Shown here in pieces: positions 26,749-35,546 of a DNA stretch of 64,000 bases. Within the stretch, counting starts at the first letter, position 1; each line of letters begins with the position of its first letter. The translations under genes and the position numbers were made by a program. This DNA comes from Dyella sp. M7H15-1 (GTDB taxonomy: Bacteria > Pseudomonadota > Gammaproteobacteria > Xanthomonadales > Rhodanobacteraceae), in NCBI RefSeq assembly GCF_004114615.1, contig NZ_CP035300.1:2170001-2234000 (forward strand). The letters run 5' to 3'. The notes below the pieces were generated by a model. That model saw nothing but the letters and a program-made list of their open reading frames with translations, was not told where the DNA came from and did no database searches.

Positions 26749-27021
26749 TAAGGTCAATGGCACTAACTTAAGCTTGTCTCGCCATCACTCGCCGCAGGTG
26801 AGAACGCGTAGGTTGGGGTGCAAACCCCAACATCGGGATGCATGTACGCATGGCAATGTTGGGGTTTGCACCCCAACCTACGCGGATCGCTTCGCAAGAC
26901 TTGCCCGCTTCAGACATTCGACCTTTCCTGAATAGTCGTGCGCGAAAACGGGAATAACGGCGAGACAGGACTTTCCCAGGAACTTAAAGGGCGCTTAAGT
27001 TAGTGCCATTGCATCTAAGGT
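26745..27021. mobile_element. 257-bp MITE with 18-bp inverted ends and 10-bp target duplication
   Basis: The element spans 26755-27011. Its ends are CAATGGCACTAACTTAAG and the exact reverse complement CTTAAGTTAGTGCCATTG. CATCTAAGGT is present on both sides (26745-26754 and 27012-27021), a perfect 10-bp target duplication, and joining the flanks restores the spacer sequence seen downstream of E4. It holds no transposase. Its centre is a 28-bp perfect inverted repeat (26805-26832 with 26857-26884) built from the REP-like motif GTTGGGGTGCAAACCCCAAC. Decayed relatives lie near 35503-35541 and 38841-38860. Mobilisation by an IS4-type transposase in trans is a guess from the duplication length. Confidence 0.92.
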
Positions 27022-27127
27022 TGCGAGGCAGTGCAGAAATGGCGTATTCGCCGCAGCGACAATGAGCCATGGCATCAACCCAACCAGATCAAAGCGACGG
27101 CTGAAGCAGTAGTAGAACTCAGGCAGA
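27022..27127. repeat. Intergenic direct repeat, copy B
   Basis: Second copy of the about 100-base spacer sequence (GCAGTGCAGAAATGGCGTAT and GATCAAAGCGACGGCTGAAG). It runs into the 3' end of the E3 gene. Differences from copy A are a few substitutions and a small deletion. Confidence 0.8.
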
Positions 27128-29401
27128 TAGCATTGCAGACATCAACTCCTTGAGTAAGGCCTCATATGCCTGGATCGCCTCGGTATGGCCCTCTTCCAAG
27201 GCTACGGAAAGCCCCGATGTACCGTCCACATCTTTTGCTTCAAGCAGCGTGACAAGGACCTGGGCTTGGGCTTCCTCGGGTAATTGCTTGAGTAGCTCCC
27301 CGTAGGCACGAATTGCCTCGGCATGGCCGTTTTGCAAGGCCACTTGAAGCCCTGACACACCGTTTGCATTTAGCCGCTTGACCAGAAGCTTGGCTCGGGC
27401 TTCCTTGGGTAGTTGCTCCAGTAGCTCCCCGTAGGCACGGATCGCCTCGGCATGACCGTTTTGCAAGGCAGCATAAAGCCCCGTCGTGCCGTCCGCACCT
27501 ATTGCGTCAAGCAGCTTGAAGAGGGACCTGTCCCGGGCTCCCTTGGGTAGTTGCTTGAGGAGTTCTCCGTAGGCACGGATCGCCTCGGCATGGCCAGCAT
27601 GCAAGGCCATGAAAAGCCCCGATGTACCGTCCGCACTTTTTGCTTCAAGCAACTTGACGAGGCTCACGTTCCCGACTTGCTTGAGTAGTTCCCCGTAGGC
27701 ACGAATCGCCTCAGCATGACCGTTTTGCAAGGCAATATAAAGCCCCGATGTGCCATTCGCAATTTTTGCTTCAAGCAGCGTGACGATAGGCTTGGTTGGC
27801 GTGACGATAAGCTTGACTGGCGTGACGATAAGCTTGACTGGCGTGACGATAGGCTTGGCTGGCGTAACGATAGGCTTGGCTGAGACTTCCTCGGGTAATT
27901 GCTTGAGGAGTTCCCCATAGGCACGGATCGCCTCGGCATGACCGTTTTGCAAGGCCATATAAAACCCCGGCGTACCATTCATATCTTTTGCAGTGAGTAG
28001 CCTTACTTGCGTTTCCACATCTAAATTGGCGAAGTCCGCGGACAGGCCGGCCAGATCCACCGAGCAGTTGTCGCGCAGCAGATGCCACATCACCGCTGGC
28101 GAAAGTCCTTCACAGCGGCTGGTCAATACCTTGCCTTGGCTTGTTTGCAACGGCGGTTGCTCAGTGGCTTGATGGCTGCACACATGCACCATCACGCAGT
28201 CCTCGTTGCTACTAAAATAGTGCTGGTAGTACGGATCATGTTGACCATCCCCATCGATATATTGCCGTAAGGTCTGGCCGTTCAACTTGCTTAAGTCATC
28301 GACCTCGCAGCGTACGGTGGTGTCCGTCATGTTGGGATCATAAAACTTGACGACATAGATTTTTTTGTTGGGGTCATCCCGATCCTGTTTCACCCGCAGT
28401 CGAATGGCCATCGAATGGTTGGTCGACTCGAGCAGAAGACCTCGAACACCGATGCCTGCCGACGACGCGTTTTCGGTTTCGATCTTTTCGAATTGCTCCA
28501 TCAGCAACTTACCCAAATGATCGGTCTTGATCAGATGCGCTTCTTGGGCATCGCGCCGCATATTTTCATAATCGGCTTGGGTCCCGTTTTCGGACACATG
28601 CTGAGCGATTTGTTCGACCGATTCGAAATGGTCTAAGTCGACTTTGCCGGCGTCATCATGCAAGCAGTCGTAGAGATATTGGGCCGCCAAGTGGCGGCAT
28701 GCGATGACTTCCAACGGTGAGTCGGCTGGTGTGGGAAAGGTGGCGACGCCGTTTAGACTCGCTGGCGGGTACGCGTTTATTTTAGACAGATACGGCATGC
28801 TTTTATCAAACGGCAGGTCCGCTCGTTTCACAAAAAAGTTATAGACAGGGAACGCCGCATGGTGTCCAGGAGAGGGGCTAACCGTGCGGATCATCGTCGT
28901 GCCTTCGCCTGGCTTGACCACCCGAACCGAACCGCCGTTTACCGTCAGCGTTCCGTTCTTTAGCGTTAAGTCCGTATCGCCGGTGACCGCCACCACGGTA
29001 CCATCCGGCAAGTGCACGACAGCGCCTTCCTCCGCGTGAAGTTGCGTACCGTCTTTTTCGAGCACCGCGGTGGCATGCGCACCCACTGTCACGTGCGAAT
29101 CCGTACGCACTATGACAGTGGACTCGCCCTGCGCATTAACCGTCGAATAACAATGCGCGTGTACGACGGCCTTATCGAAGGCATTTACCGTTGTGTCTGC
29201 ATGGGCCCACACGGTCGCATTGCCTTTCGCCGTGACTGCGGCACCCCGAAAGGCCATAACCTCGGCGTGGTCCGTGACGAGGGCTGGACCCCTGACGACC
29301 TTCCGATCGTGACCCTCTACCGTCTCCTGAGGCACGGTGTCTTCCCGCGCGATTAACGCATCGGTTTGCGGGGGAAACTTAAAGAGATTGATGCCTTTCA
29401 T
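27119..29401 (-). CDS. Effector paralog E3: short repeat array with heptapeptide insertion
   Basis: A 760-residue paralog, the shortest of the six. Solenoid and protease domains match E2 almost exactly at the N-terminal end; candidate triad Cys235 (VIACRHLAAQ), His329 and Asp355. The repeat region has only five units plus the cap, and is irregular. After the first repeat a tandem of five heptapeptides (AKPIVTP, VKLIVTP, TKPIVTL types, encoded by a 21-bp DNA repeat at about 27780-27890) replaces the third helix. The second repeat is shortened (LLKQVGNVSLVKLLEAK). The insertion keeps the frame and would form a Pro-rich linker inside the repeat solenoid. It starts about 100 bases from the stop of E4, with the conserved upstream box between them. 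Confidence 0.8.
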   Translation of the reverse strand: MKGINLFKFPPQTDALIAREDTVPQETVEGHDRKVVRGPALVTDHAEVMAFRGAAVTAKGNATVWAHADTTVNAFDKAVVHAHCYSTVNAQGESTVIVRTDSHVTVGAHATAVLEKDGTQLHAEEGAVVHLPDGTVVAVTGDTDLTLKNGTLTVNGGSVRVVKPGEGTTMIRTVSPSPGHHAAFPVYNFFVKRADLPFDKSMPYLSKINAYPPASLNGVATFPTPADSPLEVIACRHLAAQYLYDCLHDDAGKVDLDHFESVEQIAQHVSENGTQADYENMRRDAQEAHLIKTDHLGKLLMEQFEKIETENASSAGIGVRGLLLESTNHSMAIRLRVKQDRDDPNKKIYVVKFYDPNMTDTTVRCEVDDLSKLNGQTLRQYIDGDGQHDPYYQHYFSSNEDCVMVHVCSHQATEQPPLQTSQGKVLTSRCEGLSPAVMWHLLRDNCSVDLAGLSADFANLDVETQVRLLTAKDMNGTPGFYMALQNGHAEAIRAYGELLKQLPEEVSAKPIVTPAKPIVTPVKLIVTPVKLIVTPTKPIVTLLEAKIANGTSGLYIALQNGHAEAIRAYGELLKQVGNVSLVKLLEAKSADGTSGLFMALHAGHAEAIRAYGELLKQLPKGARDRSLFKLLDAIGADGTTGLYAALQNGHAEAIRAYGELLEQLPKEARAKLLVKRLNANGVSGLQVALQNGHAEAIRAYGELLKQLPEEAQAQVLVTLLEAKDVDGTSGLSVALEEGHTEAIQAYEALLKELMSAMLSA

Positions 29402-29420
29402 AGATTCATGTCACGGTTAG

Positions 29421-29467
29421 TTTAGTTCTTGGATTAAATATCTTCCTGATTCCCCATATCACGCATC
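29421..29467 (-). promoter_or_regulatory. Conserved box upstream of effector E3
   Basis: The same conserved sequence as before E1, E2 and E4, about 20-65 bases before the E3 ATG. Immediately beyond it the sequence changes to unrelated bases and then the truncated 3' end of E4. Confidence 0.4.
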
Positions 29468-29500
29468 CAATGCGCTCCTTTTATCGGCTGACGCTTCCCT

Positions 29501-32500
29501 TCACTTGCCGGAACCCTGCAAGGCATCCCACAAATTCTGCGGAAGAACCATAAAAAGCCCAGGTGTACCCTTCGTATCTTTTGCTTCAAGCAGCGTAACG
29601 AGGAGCCGGGTTCGGGCTTCCTCGGGTAATTGCTTCAGGAGTTCCCTGTAGGCGCCGATCGCCTTGACATGACCGTTTTGCAAGGCCATGAAAAGCCCCG
29701 GCACCCCGTTCGCAGCTTTTGCTTCAAGCAGCCTGGCGAGGAGCCGGGTTCGAACTTCCTCGGGTAATTGCTTGAGCAGTTCCCCATAGGCGCCGATCGC
29801 CTCGGCATGGCCGTTTAGCAAGGCTATGAAAAGCCCCGGCGTACCCTTCGCATCTTTTGCTTCAAGCAGCCTGGCGAGGACCTGGGCTCGGGCTTCCTCG
29901 GGTAATTGCTTCAGGAGTTCCCCGTAGGCGCGGATTGCCTTGACATGGCCGTTTTGCAAAGCCATGAAAAGCCCCGGCACCCCGTTCGCAGCTTTTGCTT
30001 CAAGCAGCCTGGCGAGGAGCCGGGTTCGAACTTCCTCGGGTAATTGCTTCAGTAGCTCCCCGTAGGCGCCGATCGCCTCGGCATGACCGTTTAGCAAGGC
30101 TATAAGAAGCCCCGGTGTACCGTTCGCATCTTTTGCTTCAAGCAGCCTGGCGAGGACCTGGGCTCGAACTTCCTCGGGTAATTGCTTCAGTAGCTCCCCA
30201 TAGGCGCCGATCGCCTCGGCATGGCCGTTTAACAAGGCTATGAAAAGCCCCGGTGTACCCTTCGTATCTTTTGCTTCAAGCAGCGTAACGAGGAGCCGGG
30301 TTCGGGCTTCCTCGGGTAATTGCTTCAGGAGTTCCCTGTAGGCGCGGATTGCCTTGACATGGCCGTTTTGCAAAGTCATGAAAAGCCCCGGCACCCCGTT
30401 CGCAGCTTTTGCTTCAAGCAGCCTGGCGAGGAGCCGGGTTCGAACTTCCTCGGGTAATTGCTTCAGTAGCTCCCCATAGGCGCCGATCGCCTCGGCATGG
30501 CCGTTTAGCAAGGCTATGAAAAGCCCCGGCGTACCCTTCGCATCTTTTGCTTCAAGCAGCCTGGCGAGGACCTGGGCTCGGGCTTCCTCGGGTAATTGCT
30601 TCAGGAGTTCCCCGTAGGCGCGGATTGCCTCGGCATGGCCGTTTTGCAAGGCCATGAAAAGCCCCGGCACCCCGTTCGCAGCTTTTGCTTCAAGCAGCCT
30701 GGCGAGGAGCCGGGTTCGAACTTCCTCGGGTAATTGCTTCAGTAGCTCCCCGTAGGCGCCGATCGCCTCGGCATGACCGTTTAGCAAGGCTATAAGAAGC
30801 CCCGGTGTACCGTTCGCATCTTTTGCTTCAAGCAGCCTGGCGAGGACCTGGGCTCGAACTTCCTCGGGTAATTGCTTCAGTAGCTCCCCATAGGCGCCGA
30901 TCGCCTCGGCATGGCCGTTTAACAAGGCTATGAAAAGCCCCGGTGTACCCTTCGTATCTTTTGCTTCAAGCAGCGTAACGAGGAGCCGGGTTCGGGCTTC
31001 CTCGGGTAATTGCTTCAGGAGTTCCCTGTAGGCGCGGATTGCCTTGACATGGCCGTTTTGCAAAGCCATGAAAAGCCCCGGCACCCCGTTCGCAGCTTTT
31101 GCTTCAAGCAGCCTGGCGAGGAGCCGGGTTCGAACTTCCTCGGGTAATTGCTTCAGTAGCTCCCCATAGGCGCCGATCGCCTCGGCATGGCCGTTTAGCA
31201 AGGCTATGAAAAGCCCCGGTGTACCCTTCACATCTTTTGCTTCAAGCAGCCTGGCGAGGACCTGGGCTCGGGCTTCCTCGGGTAATTGCTTCAGGAGTTC
31301 CCCGTAGGCGCGGATTGCCTCGGCATGGCCGTTTTGCAAGGCCATGAAAAGCCCCGGCACCCCGTTCGCAGCTTTTGCAGCGAGTAGCCTTACTTGCGTT
31401 GCCACATCTAACTTAGCGAAATCCTCAGACAGGCCGGCCAGATCCGCCGAAAAGTTCCTGTTTAGAAGGTGCCACATCACCGCTGGCGAGAGCCTTTCAC
31501 AGCGATTGGTCAACACCTTCCCTTGGCTTGTTTGCAACGGCGATTGGTCAGTGGCCTGATGGCTGCACACGTGCACACTCACACAGTCCTCGTTGTTAAA
31601 ATAACGCTGGTAGCACGGATTATGCTGACCATCCCCATCGATATATTGCCGTAAGGTTTGGCCGTTTAACTTGCTTAAGTCATCGACCTCGCAGCGTACG
31701 GTGGCATCCGTACAGTTGGGATCATAAAACTTGACGACATAGATTTTTTTGTTGGGGTCATCCCGATCCTGTTTCACCCGCAGTCGAATGGCCATCGAAT
31801 GGTTGGTCGACTCGAGCAGAAGACCTCGAACACCGATGCCTGCCGACGACGCGTTTTCGGTTTCGATCTTTTCGAATTGCTCCATCAGCAACTTACCCAA
31901 ATGATCGGTCTTGATCAGGTGCGCTTCTTGGGCATCGCGCAGCATATTTTCATAATCGGCCTGGGTCCCGTTTTCGGACACATGCTGAGCGATTTGTTCG
32001 ACCGATTCGAAATGGTTTAAGTCGACTTTGCCGGCGTCATCATGCAAGCAGTCGTAGAGATATTGGGCCGCCAAGTGGCGGCATGCTATGTCTCTCCGCG
32101 GCGCGCCGGCTGGTGCGGGAAAGCTGGCCTTGCAGTTTAGGTTTGCTGGCGGGTACGCGTTCTTTTTAGACAGATACGGCACGCTTTTATCAAACGGCAG
32201 GTCCGGTCTTTGCACCTCATCGTTATAGACAGGGAACGCCGCATGGTGTCCGGGAGAGGGGCTAACCGTGCGGATCATCGTCGTGCCTTCGCCTGGCTTG
32301 GCCACCCGAACCGAACCGCCGTTTACCGTCAGCGTCCCGTTCTTTAGTGTTAAGTCCGTATCGCCGGTGACGGCCACCACGGCGCCATCGGGCAAGTGCA
32401 CGGCAGCGCCTTCCTCCGCGTGAAGTTGCGTACCGTCTTTTTCGAGCACCGCGGTGGCATGCACACCCACTGTCACGTGCGAATCCGTATGCACCATGAC

Positions 32501-32785
32501 GGTGGACTCACCCTGCGCATTAACCGTCGAATAGCAATGCGCGTGTACGATGGCCTTATCGAAGGCATTTACCGTTGAGCCTAGATAGGCCGACACGGTT
32601 GCATTGTCTTTCGCCGTGACTGCGGCACCCCGAAGGGCCAGAACTTCGGCGTGGTCCGTGACGAGGGCTGGACCCCTGACGACCTTCCAATCGTGACCCT
32701 CTACCGTCTCCTGAGGCACGGTGTCTTCCCGCGCGGTTAACGCATCGGTTTGCGGGGGAAACTTAAAGAGATTGATGCCTTTCAT
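29501..32785 (-). CDS. Effector paralog E4: largest, homogenised repeat array, truncated cap
   Basis: The 1094-residue member. It has the octapeptide solenoid, then candidate triad Cys235 (DIACRHLAAQYLYD), His329 and Asp355 (FYDPNCT). Thirteen full 46-residue repeats follow, alternating types GVPGLFMALQNGH and GTPGLFIALLNGHAEAIGAY. They are organised in a five-repeat superunit (690 bp, 230 residues) present almost three times, with few differences between copies. The fourteenth repeat is broken off: it ends MVLPQNLWDALQGSGK instead of the usual cap. The very low divergence inside the array shows recent expansion by unequal recombination. As in the other copies, there is no Sec signal and translocation by the neighbouring type III system is inferred. 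Confidence 0.8.
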   Translation of the reverse strand: MKGINLFKFPPQTDALTAREDTVPQETVEGHDWKVVRGPALVTDHAEVLALRGAAVTAKDNATVSAYLGSTVNAFDKAIVHAHCYSTVNAQGESTVMVHTDSHVTVGVHATAVLEKDGTQLHAEEGAAVHLPDGAVVAVTGDTDLTLKNGTLTVNGGSVRVAKPGEGTTMIRTVSPSPGHHAAFPVYNDEVQRPDLPFDKSVPYLSKKNAYPPANLNCKASFPAPAGAPRRDIACRHLAAQYLYDCLHDDAGKVDLNHFESVEQIAQHVSENGTQADYENMLRDAQEAHLIKTDHLGKLLMEQFEKIETENASSAGIGVRGLLLESTNHSMAIRLRVKQDRDDPNKKIYVVKFYDPNCTDATVRCEVDDLSKLNGQTLRQYIDGDGQHNPCYQRYFNNEDCVSVHVCSHQATDQSPLQTSQGKVLTNRCERLSPAVMWHLLNRNFSADLAGLSEDFAKLDVATQVRLLAAKAANGVPGLFMALQNGHAEAIRAYGELLKQLPEEARAQVLARLLEAKDVKGTPGLFIALLNGHAEAIGAYGELLKQLPEEVRTRLLARLLEAKAANGVPGLFMALQNGHVKAIRAYRELLKQLPEEARTRLLVTLLEAKDTKGTPGLFIALLNGHAEAIGAYGELLKQLPEEVRAQVLARLLEAKDANGTPGLLIALLNGHAEAIGAYGELLKQLPEEVRTRLLARLLEAKAANGVPGLFMALQNGHAEAIRAYGELLKQLPEEARAQVLARLLEAKDAKGTPGLFIALLNGHAEAIGAYGELLKQLPEEVRTRLLARLLEAKAANGVPGLFMTLQNGHVKAIRAYRELLKQLPEEARTRLLVTLLEAKDTKGTPGLFIALLNGHAEAIGAYGELLKQLPEEVRAQVLARLLEAKDANGTPGLLIALLNGHAEAIGAYGELLKQLPEEVRTRLLARLLEAKAANGVPGLFMALQNGHVKAIRAYGELLKQLPEEARAQVLARLLEAKDAKGTPGLFIALLNGHAEAIGAYGELLKQLPEEVRTRLLARLLEAKAANGVPGLFMALQNGHVKAIGAYRELLKQLPEEARTRLLVTLLEAKDTKGTPGLFMVLPQNLWDALQGSGK
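29561..31370 (-). repeat. 138-bp tandem repeats in a 690-bp higher-order unit (within E4)
   Basis: The coding repeat is 138 bp (46 codons). Distinctive variants recur every 690 bp: the motif GTTCCCTGTAGGCGC starts at about 29641, 30331 and 31021, and the Lys-variant GCCTTGACATG follows each. This means five-repeat blocks were duplicated as a whole. The array will be unstable and hard to assemble from short reads. Confidence 0.9.
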
Positions 32786-32805
32786 AGATTCATGTCACGG
32801 TTAGT

Positions 32806-32852
32806 TTAGTTCTTGGATTAAATATCTTCCTGATTCCCCATATCACGCATCT
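32806..32852 (-). promoter_or_regulatory. Conserved box upstream of effector E4
   Basis: Fourth copy of the conserved upstream sequence (minus strand GGAATCAGGAAGATATTTAA then TCCAAG). It is followed by direct-repeat copy C. E5 and E6 lack this box because mobile-element sequence begins at the same place. Confidence 0.4.
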
Positions 32853-32968
32853 AAGGTTGCGAGGTGGCAGTGCAGAAATGGCGTATTCGCCGCAGCGACA
32901 ATGAGCCATGGCATCAACCCAACCAGATCAAAGCGACGGCTGAAGCAGTAGTAGAACTCAGGCAGATA
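32853..32968. repeat. Intergenic direct repeat, copy C
   Basis: Third copy of the spacer repeat (GGCAGTGCAGAAATGGCGTA and GATCAAAGCGACGGCTGAAG), nearly identical to copies A and B, running into the 3' end of E5. Confidence 0.8.
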
Positions 32969-35450
32969 GCGTTGCAGGCATCAACTCCTTGAGTAAGGCC
33001 TCATATGCCTGGATCGCCTCGGTATGGCCCTCTTCCAAGGCTATGGAAAGCCCCGATTCGCCGTCCGCATCTTTTGCTTCAAGCAGCGTGGCGAGGAACC
33101 GGGCTTGGGCTTCCTTGGGTAGTTGCTTGAGTAATTCCCCGTAGGCACGGATCGCCTCCGCACGGCCCTCTTGCAGTGCCATGAAAAGCCCCGGTGTATC
33201 GTCCGCATCTTTTGCTGCAAGCAGCTTGAAGAAGTTCCAGACCTGGACTTCCTTGGGTAATTGCTTGAGGAGTTCCCCGTAGGCACGGATCGCCTCGGCA
33301 TGGCCCTCTTGCAAGGCCACGAAAAGTCCCGGTGTGTCGTTCGCATCTTTTGCTTCAAGCAACGTGACGAGAGGCTTGGCTCGGGCTTCCTCGGGTAATT
33401 GCTTGAGGAGTTCCCCGTAGGCACGGATCGCCTCGGCATGACCCTCTTGCAAGGCCACGAAAAGTCCCGGTGTGCCGTTCGCACCTTTTGCTTCAAGCAG
33501 CGTGACGAGAAGCTTGGCTCGAGCTTCCTCGGGTAATTGCTTGAGCAGCTCCCCGTAGGCACGGATCGCCTCGGCATGACCGTTTTGCAAGGCCATGAAA
33601 AGCCCCGGTGTGCCGTCCGCATCTTTTGCTGCAAGCAGCGTAACGAGGAACTTGGCTTGGGCTTGCTCGGGTAGTTGCTTCAGTAGCTCCCCGTAGGCAC
33701 GGATCGCCTCGGCATGACCCTCTTGCAAGGCCATGAAAAGCCCCAGTCTGCCGTTCGCACCTTTTGCTGCAAGCAACGTGGCGAGGAACTGAGCTCGGGC
33801 TTCCTCAGGTAGTTGCTTCAGTAGCTCCCCGTAGGCACAGATCGCCTCGGCATGACCGTTTTGCAAGGCAACATAAAGCCCCAGTGTGCCGTTCGCACCT
33901 TTTGCTGCAAGCAACGTGACGAGGAACTTTGCTCGGGCTTCCTCGGGTAGTTGCTTCAGTAGTTCCCTATAGGCGCGGATCGTCTCGGTATGGCCATCTT
34001 GCAAGGCAATGAAAAGCACCGATGTACCTTTCGCATCTTTTGCAGCGAGTAGCCTTACTTGTGTTTCCACATCTAACTTAGCGAAGTCCTCAGACAGGCC
34101 GGCCAGATCCACCGAGAAGTTGCCACTCAGCAGGTGCCACATCACCGCTGGCGAAAGTCCTTCACAGCGGCTGGTCAATGCCCTGCCTTGGCTTGTTTGC
34201 AACGGCGGTTGCTGAGCAGCCTGAGGGCTGCACACGTGCACTAACGCACAATCCTCATCGTTCCTAAAATAGGATGAGTAGTACGAATCATGTTGACCAT
34301 CCCCATCGATATATTGCCGTAAGGTCTGGCCGTTTAACTTGCTTAAGTCATCCACCTCGCAGCGTACAGTGGTGTTCGTCATGTTGGGATCATAAAACTT
34401 GACGACATAGATTTTTTTGTTGGCGTCCTGCGGATGCGGTTTCACACGCAATCGAATGGCCATCGAATGGTTGCTCGACTCGACTAGCAGGCCACGCACT
34501 CCTATGCCGTTCTGAGACTCCTCTTCGATTTTCTTAAATTGCGCCGCCAGAAAGCCACCCAAATGATCGGTCTTGATCAGGTGCGCTTCCTGGGCATTGC
34601 GCCGCATATTGTCATAATCGGCTACGGTCCCGTTTTCGGACACATGTTGAGCGATTTGTTCGATCGATTCGAAAAGGTTTAAGTCGACCTTGCCGGTTTC
34701 AGTTTCATCATGCAAGCAGTCGTAGGCATATTGGACCGCTAAGTTGCAGCATGCGATCTTGCTCTGCGGCACGCCGGCTGGCGCGGGAAAGGTGGCGACG
34801 CAGTTTAGGCTAGCTGGCGGGTACGCGTTCTTTTTAGACAGATACGGCACGCTTTTATCAAACGGCAGGTCCGGTCGTTGCACCTCATCGTTATAGACAG
34901 GGAACGCCGCATGGTGCCCGGGAGAGGGGCTAACCGTGCGGATCATCGTCATGCCTTCGCCTGGCTTGACCACCCGAACCGAACCGCCGTCCACCGTCAG
35001 CATCCCGTTCTTTAGCGTTAAGTCCGTATCGCCGGTGACGGCCACCACGGCGCCATCGGGCAAGTGCACGACAGCGCCTTCCGCCGCGTGAAGTTGCGTA
35101 TCGTCTTCTTTGAACATCGCAGTAGCGCGCGCACCCACCGTGACGTGTGAATGCCGATACACCATGACGGTGGACTCACCCTGCGCATTAACCGTCGCAT
35201 CGCGATGCGCGTGTACGGTGGACCTACCAAAGGCATTCACCGTTGCGCCTGGATTAGCCCATACGGTCGCATCGTCTTGTACCGTGACCACGGAACCCCG
35301 TTGGGCCGTCACCCGCGCACGGTCCTTGACCAGGGCTGGACCCTTGACGGCCTTCCGATCGTGGCCCTGTATCGTTTCCTGCGATACGGCGTGTTCCTGC
35401 GAGTTCAATGAATCGCTGGGCGGGGAAAGATTAAAGGGATTTATGTTCAT
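32958..35450 (-). CDS. Effector paralog E5: octapeptide solenoid, ShET2/EspL-like protease, 46-aa repeats
   Basis: An 830-residue paralog whose first 170 residues are almost the same as E1 (MNINPFNLSPPSDSLNSQEH). The protease domain is the most divergent: KIACCNLAVQYAYDCLHDET has Asn where others have His two residues after the candidate Cys234, and carries a two-residue insertion (ETETGK). His328 and Asp354 (FYDPNMT) are kept. Seven full repeats follow (ANGTPGLFVALQEGHAEAIR types), then the cap GLSIALEEGHTEAIQAYEAL ending KELMPATLSA. Upstream, the conserved promoter box is missing: after GTTAGTTTA the sequence switches to a decayed MITE end. Expression may therefore differ from E1-E4, or E5 may be read through from E6. 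Confidence 0.8.
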   Translation of the reverse strand: MNINPFNLSPPSDSLNSQEHAVSQETIQGHDRKAVKGPALVKDRARVTAQRGSVVTVQDDATVWANPGATVNAFGRSTVHAHRDATVNAQGESTVMVYRHSHVTVGARATAMFKEDDTQLHAAEGAVVHLPDGAVVAVTGDTDLTLKNGMLTVDGGSVRVVKPGEGMTMIRTVSPSPGHHAAFPVYNDEVQRPDLPFDKSVPYLSKKNAYPPASLNCVATFPAPAGVPQSKIACCNLAVQYAYDCLHDETETGKVDLNLFESIEQIAQHVSENGTVADYDNMRRNAQEAHLIKTDHLGGFLAAQFKKIEEESQNGIGVRGLLVESSNHSMAIRLRVKPHPQDANKKIYVVKFYDPNMTNTTVRCEVDDLSKLNGQTLRQYIDGDGQHDSYYSSYFRNDEDCALVHVCSPQAAQQPPLQTSQGRALTSRCEGLSPAVMWHLLSGNFSVDLAGLSEDFAKLDVETQVRLLAAKDAKGTSVLFIALQDGHTETIRAYRELLKQLPEEARAKFLVTLLAAKGANGTLGLYVALQNGHAEAICAYGELLKQLPEEARAQFLATLLAAKGANGRLGLFMALQEGHAEAIRAYGELLKQLPEQAQAKFLVTLLAAKDADGTPGLFMALQNGHAEAIRAYGELLKQLPEEARAKLLVTLLEAKGANGTPGLFVALQEGHAEAIRAYGELLKQLPEEARAKPLVTLLEAKDANDTPGLFVALQEGHAEAIRAYGELLKQLPKEVQVWNFFKLLAAKDADDTPGLFMALQEGRAEAIRAYGELLKQLPKEAQARFLATLLEAKDADGESGLSIALEEGHTEAIQAYEALLKELMPATLSA

Positions 35451-35502
35451 GTCATGGGTTCATTCCACGGTTAGTTTATGGATGCCTGGGTGGAGCGTGC
35501 CA

Positions 35503-35541
35503 TCCCCAGAAACTTAAGGGGCGCTTTAGTTCGTGCCATTG
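35503..35541. mobile_element. Decayed end of the CAATGGCACTAACTTAAG MITE family
   Basis: On the minus strand CAATGGCACGAACTAAAGCG continues CCCCTTAAGTTTCTGGGG. This matches about 38 bases of the right end of the 257-bp MITE (CAATGGCACTAACTTAAGCG, CCCTTTAAGTTCCTGGG). No matching opposite end with a target duplication is found close by, so it is a remnant. Confidence 0.65.
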
Positions 35542-35546
35542 AGCCT

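Noticed and set aside
26298-29356. Conserved plus-strand frames (about 114 aa, starting MHDSAFLRVKLRTVFFEHRG) opposite the E2 and E3 solenoids
   Set aside because: They are antisense shadows kept open by the conserved coding strand, have no ribosome site and resemble no protein.
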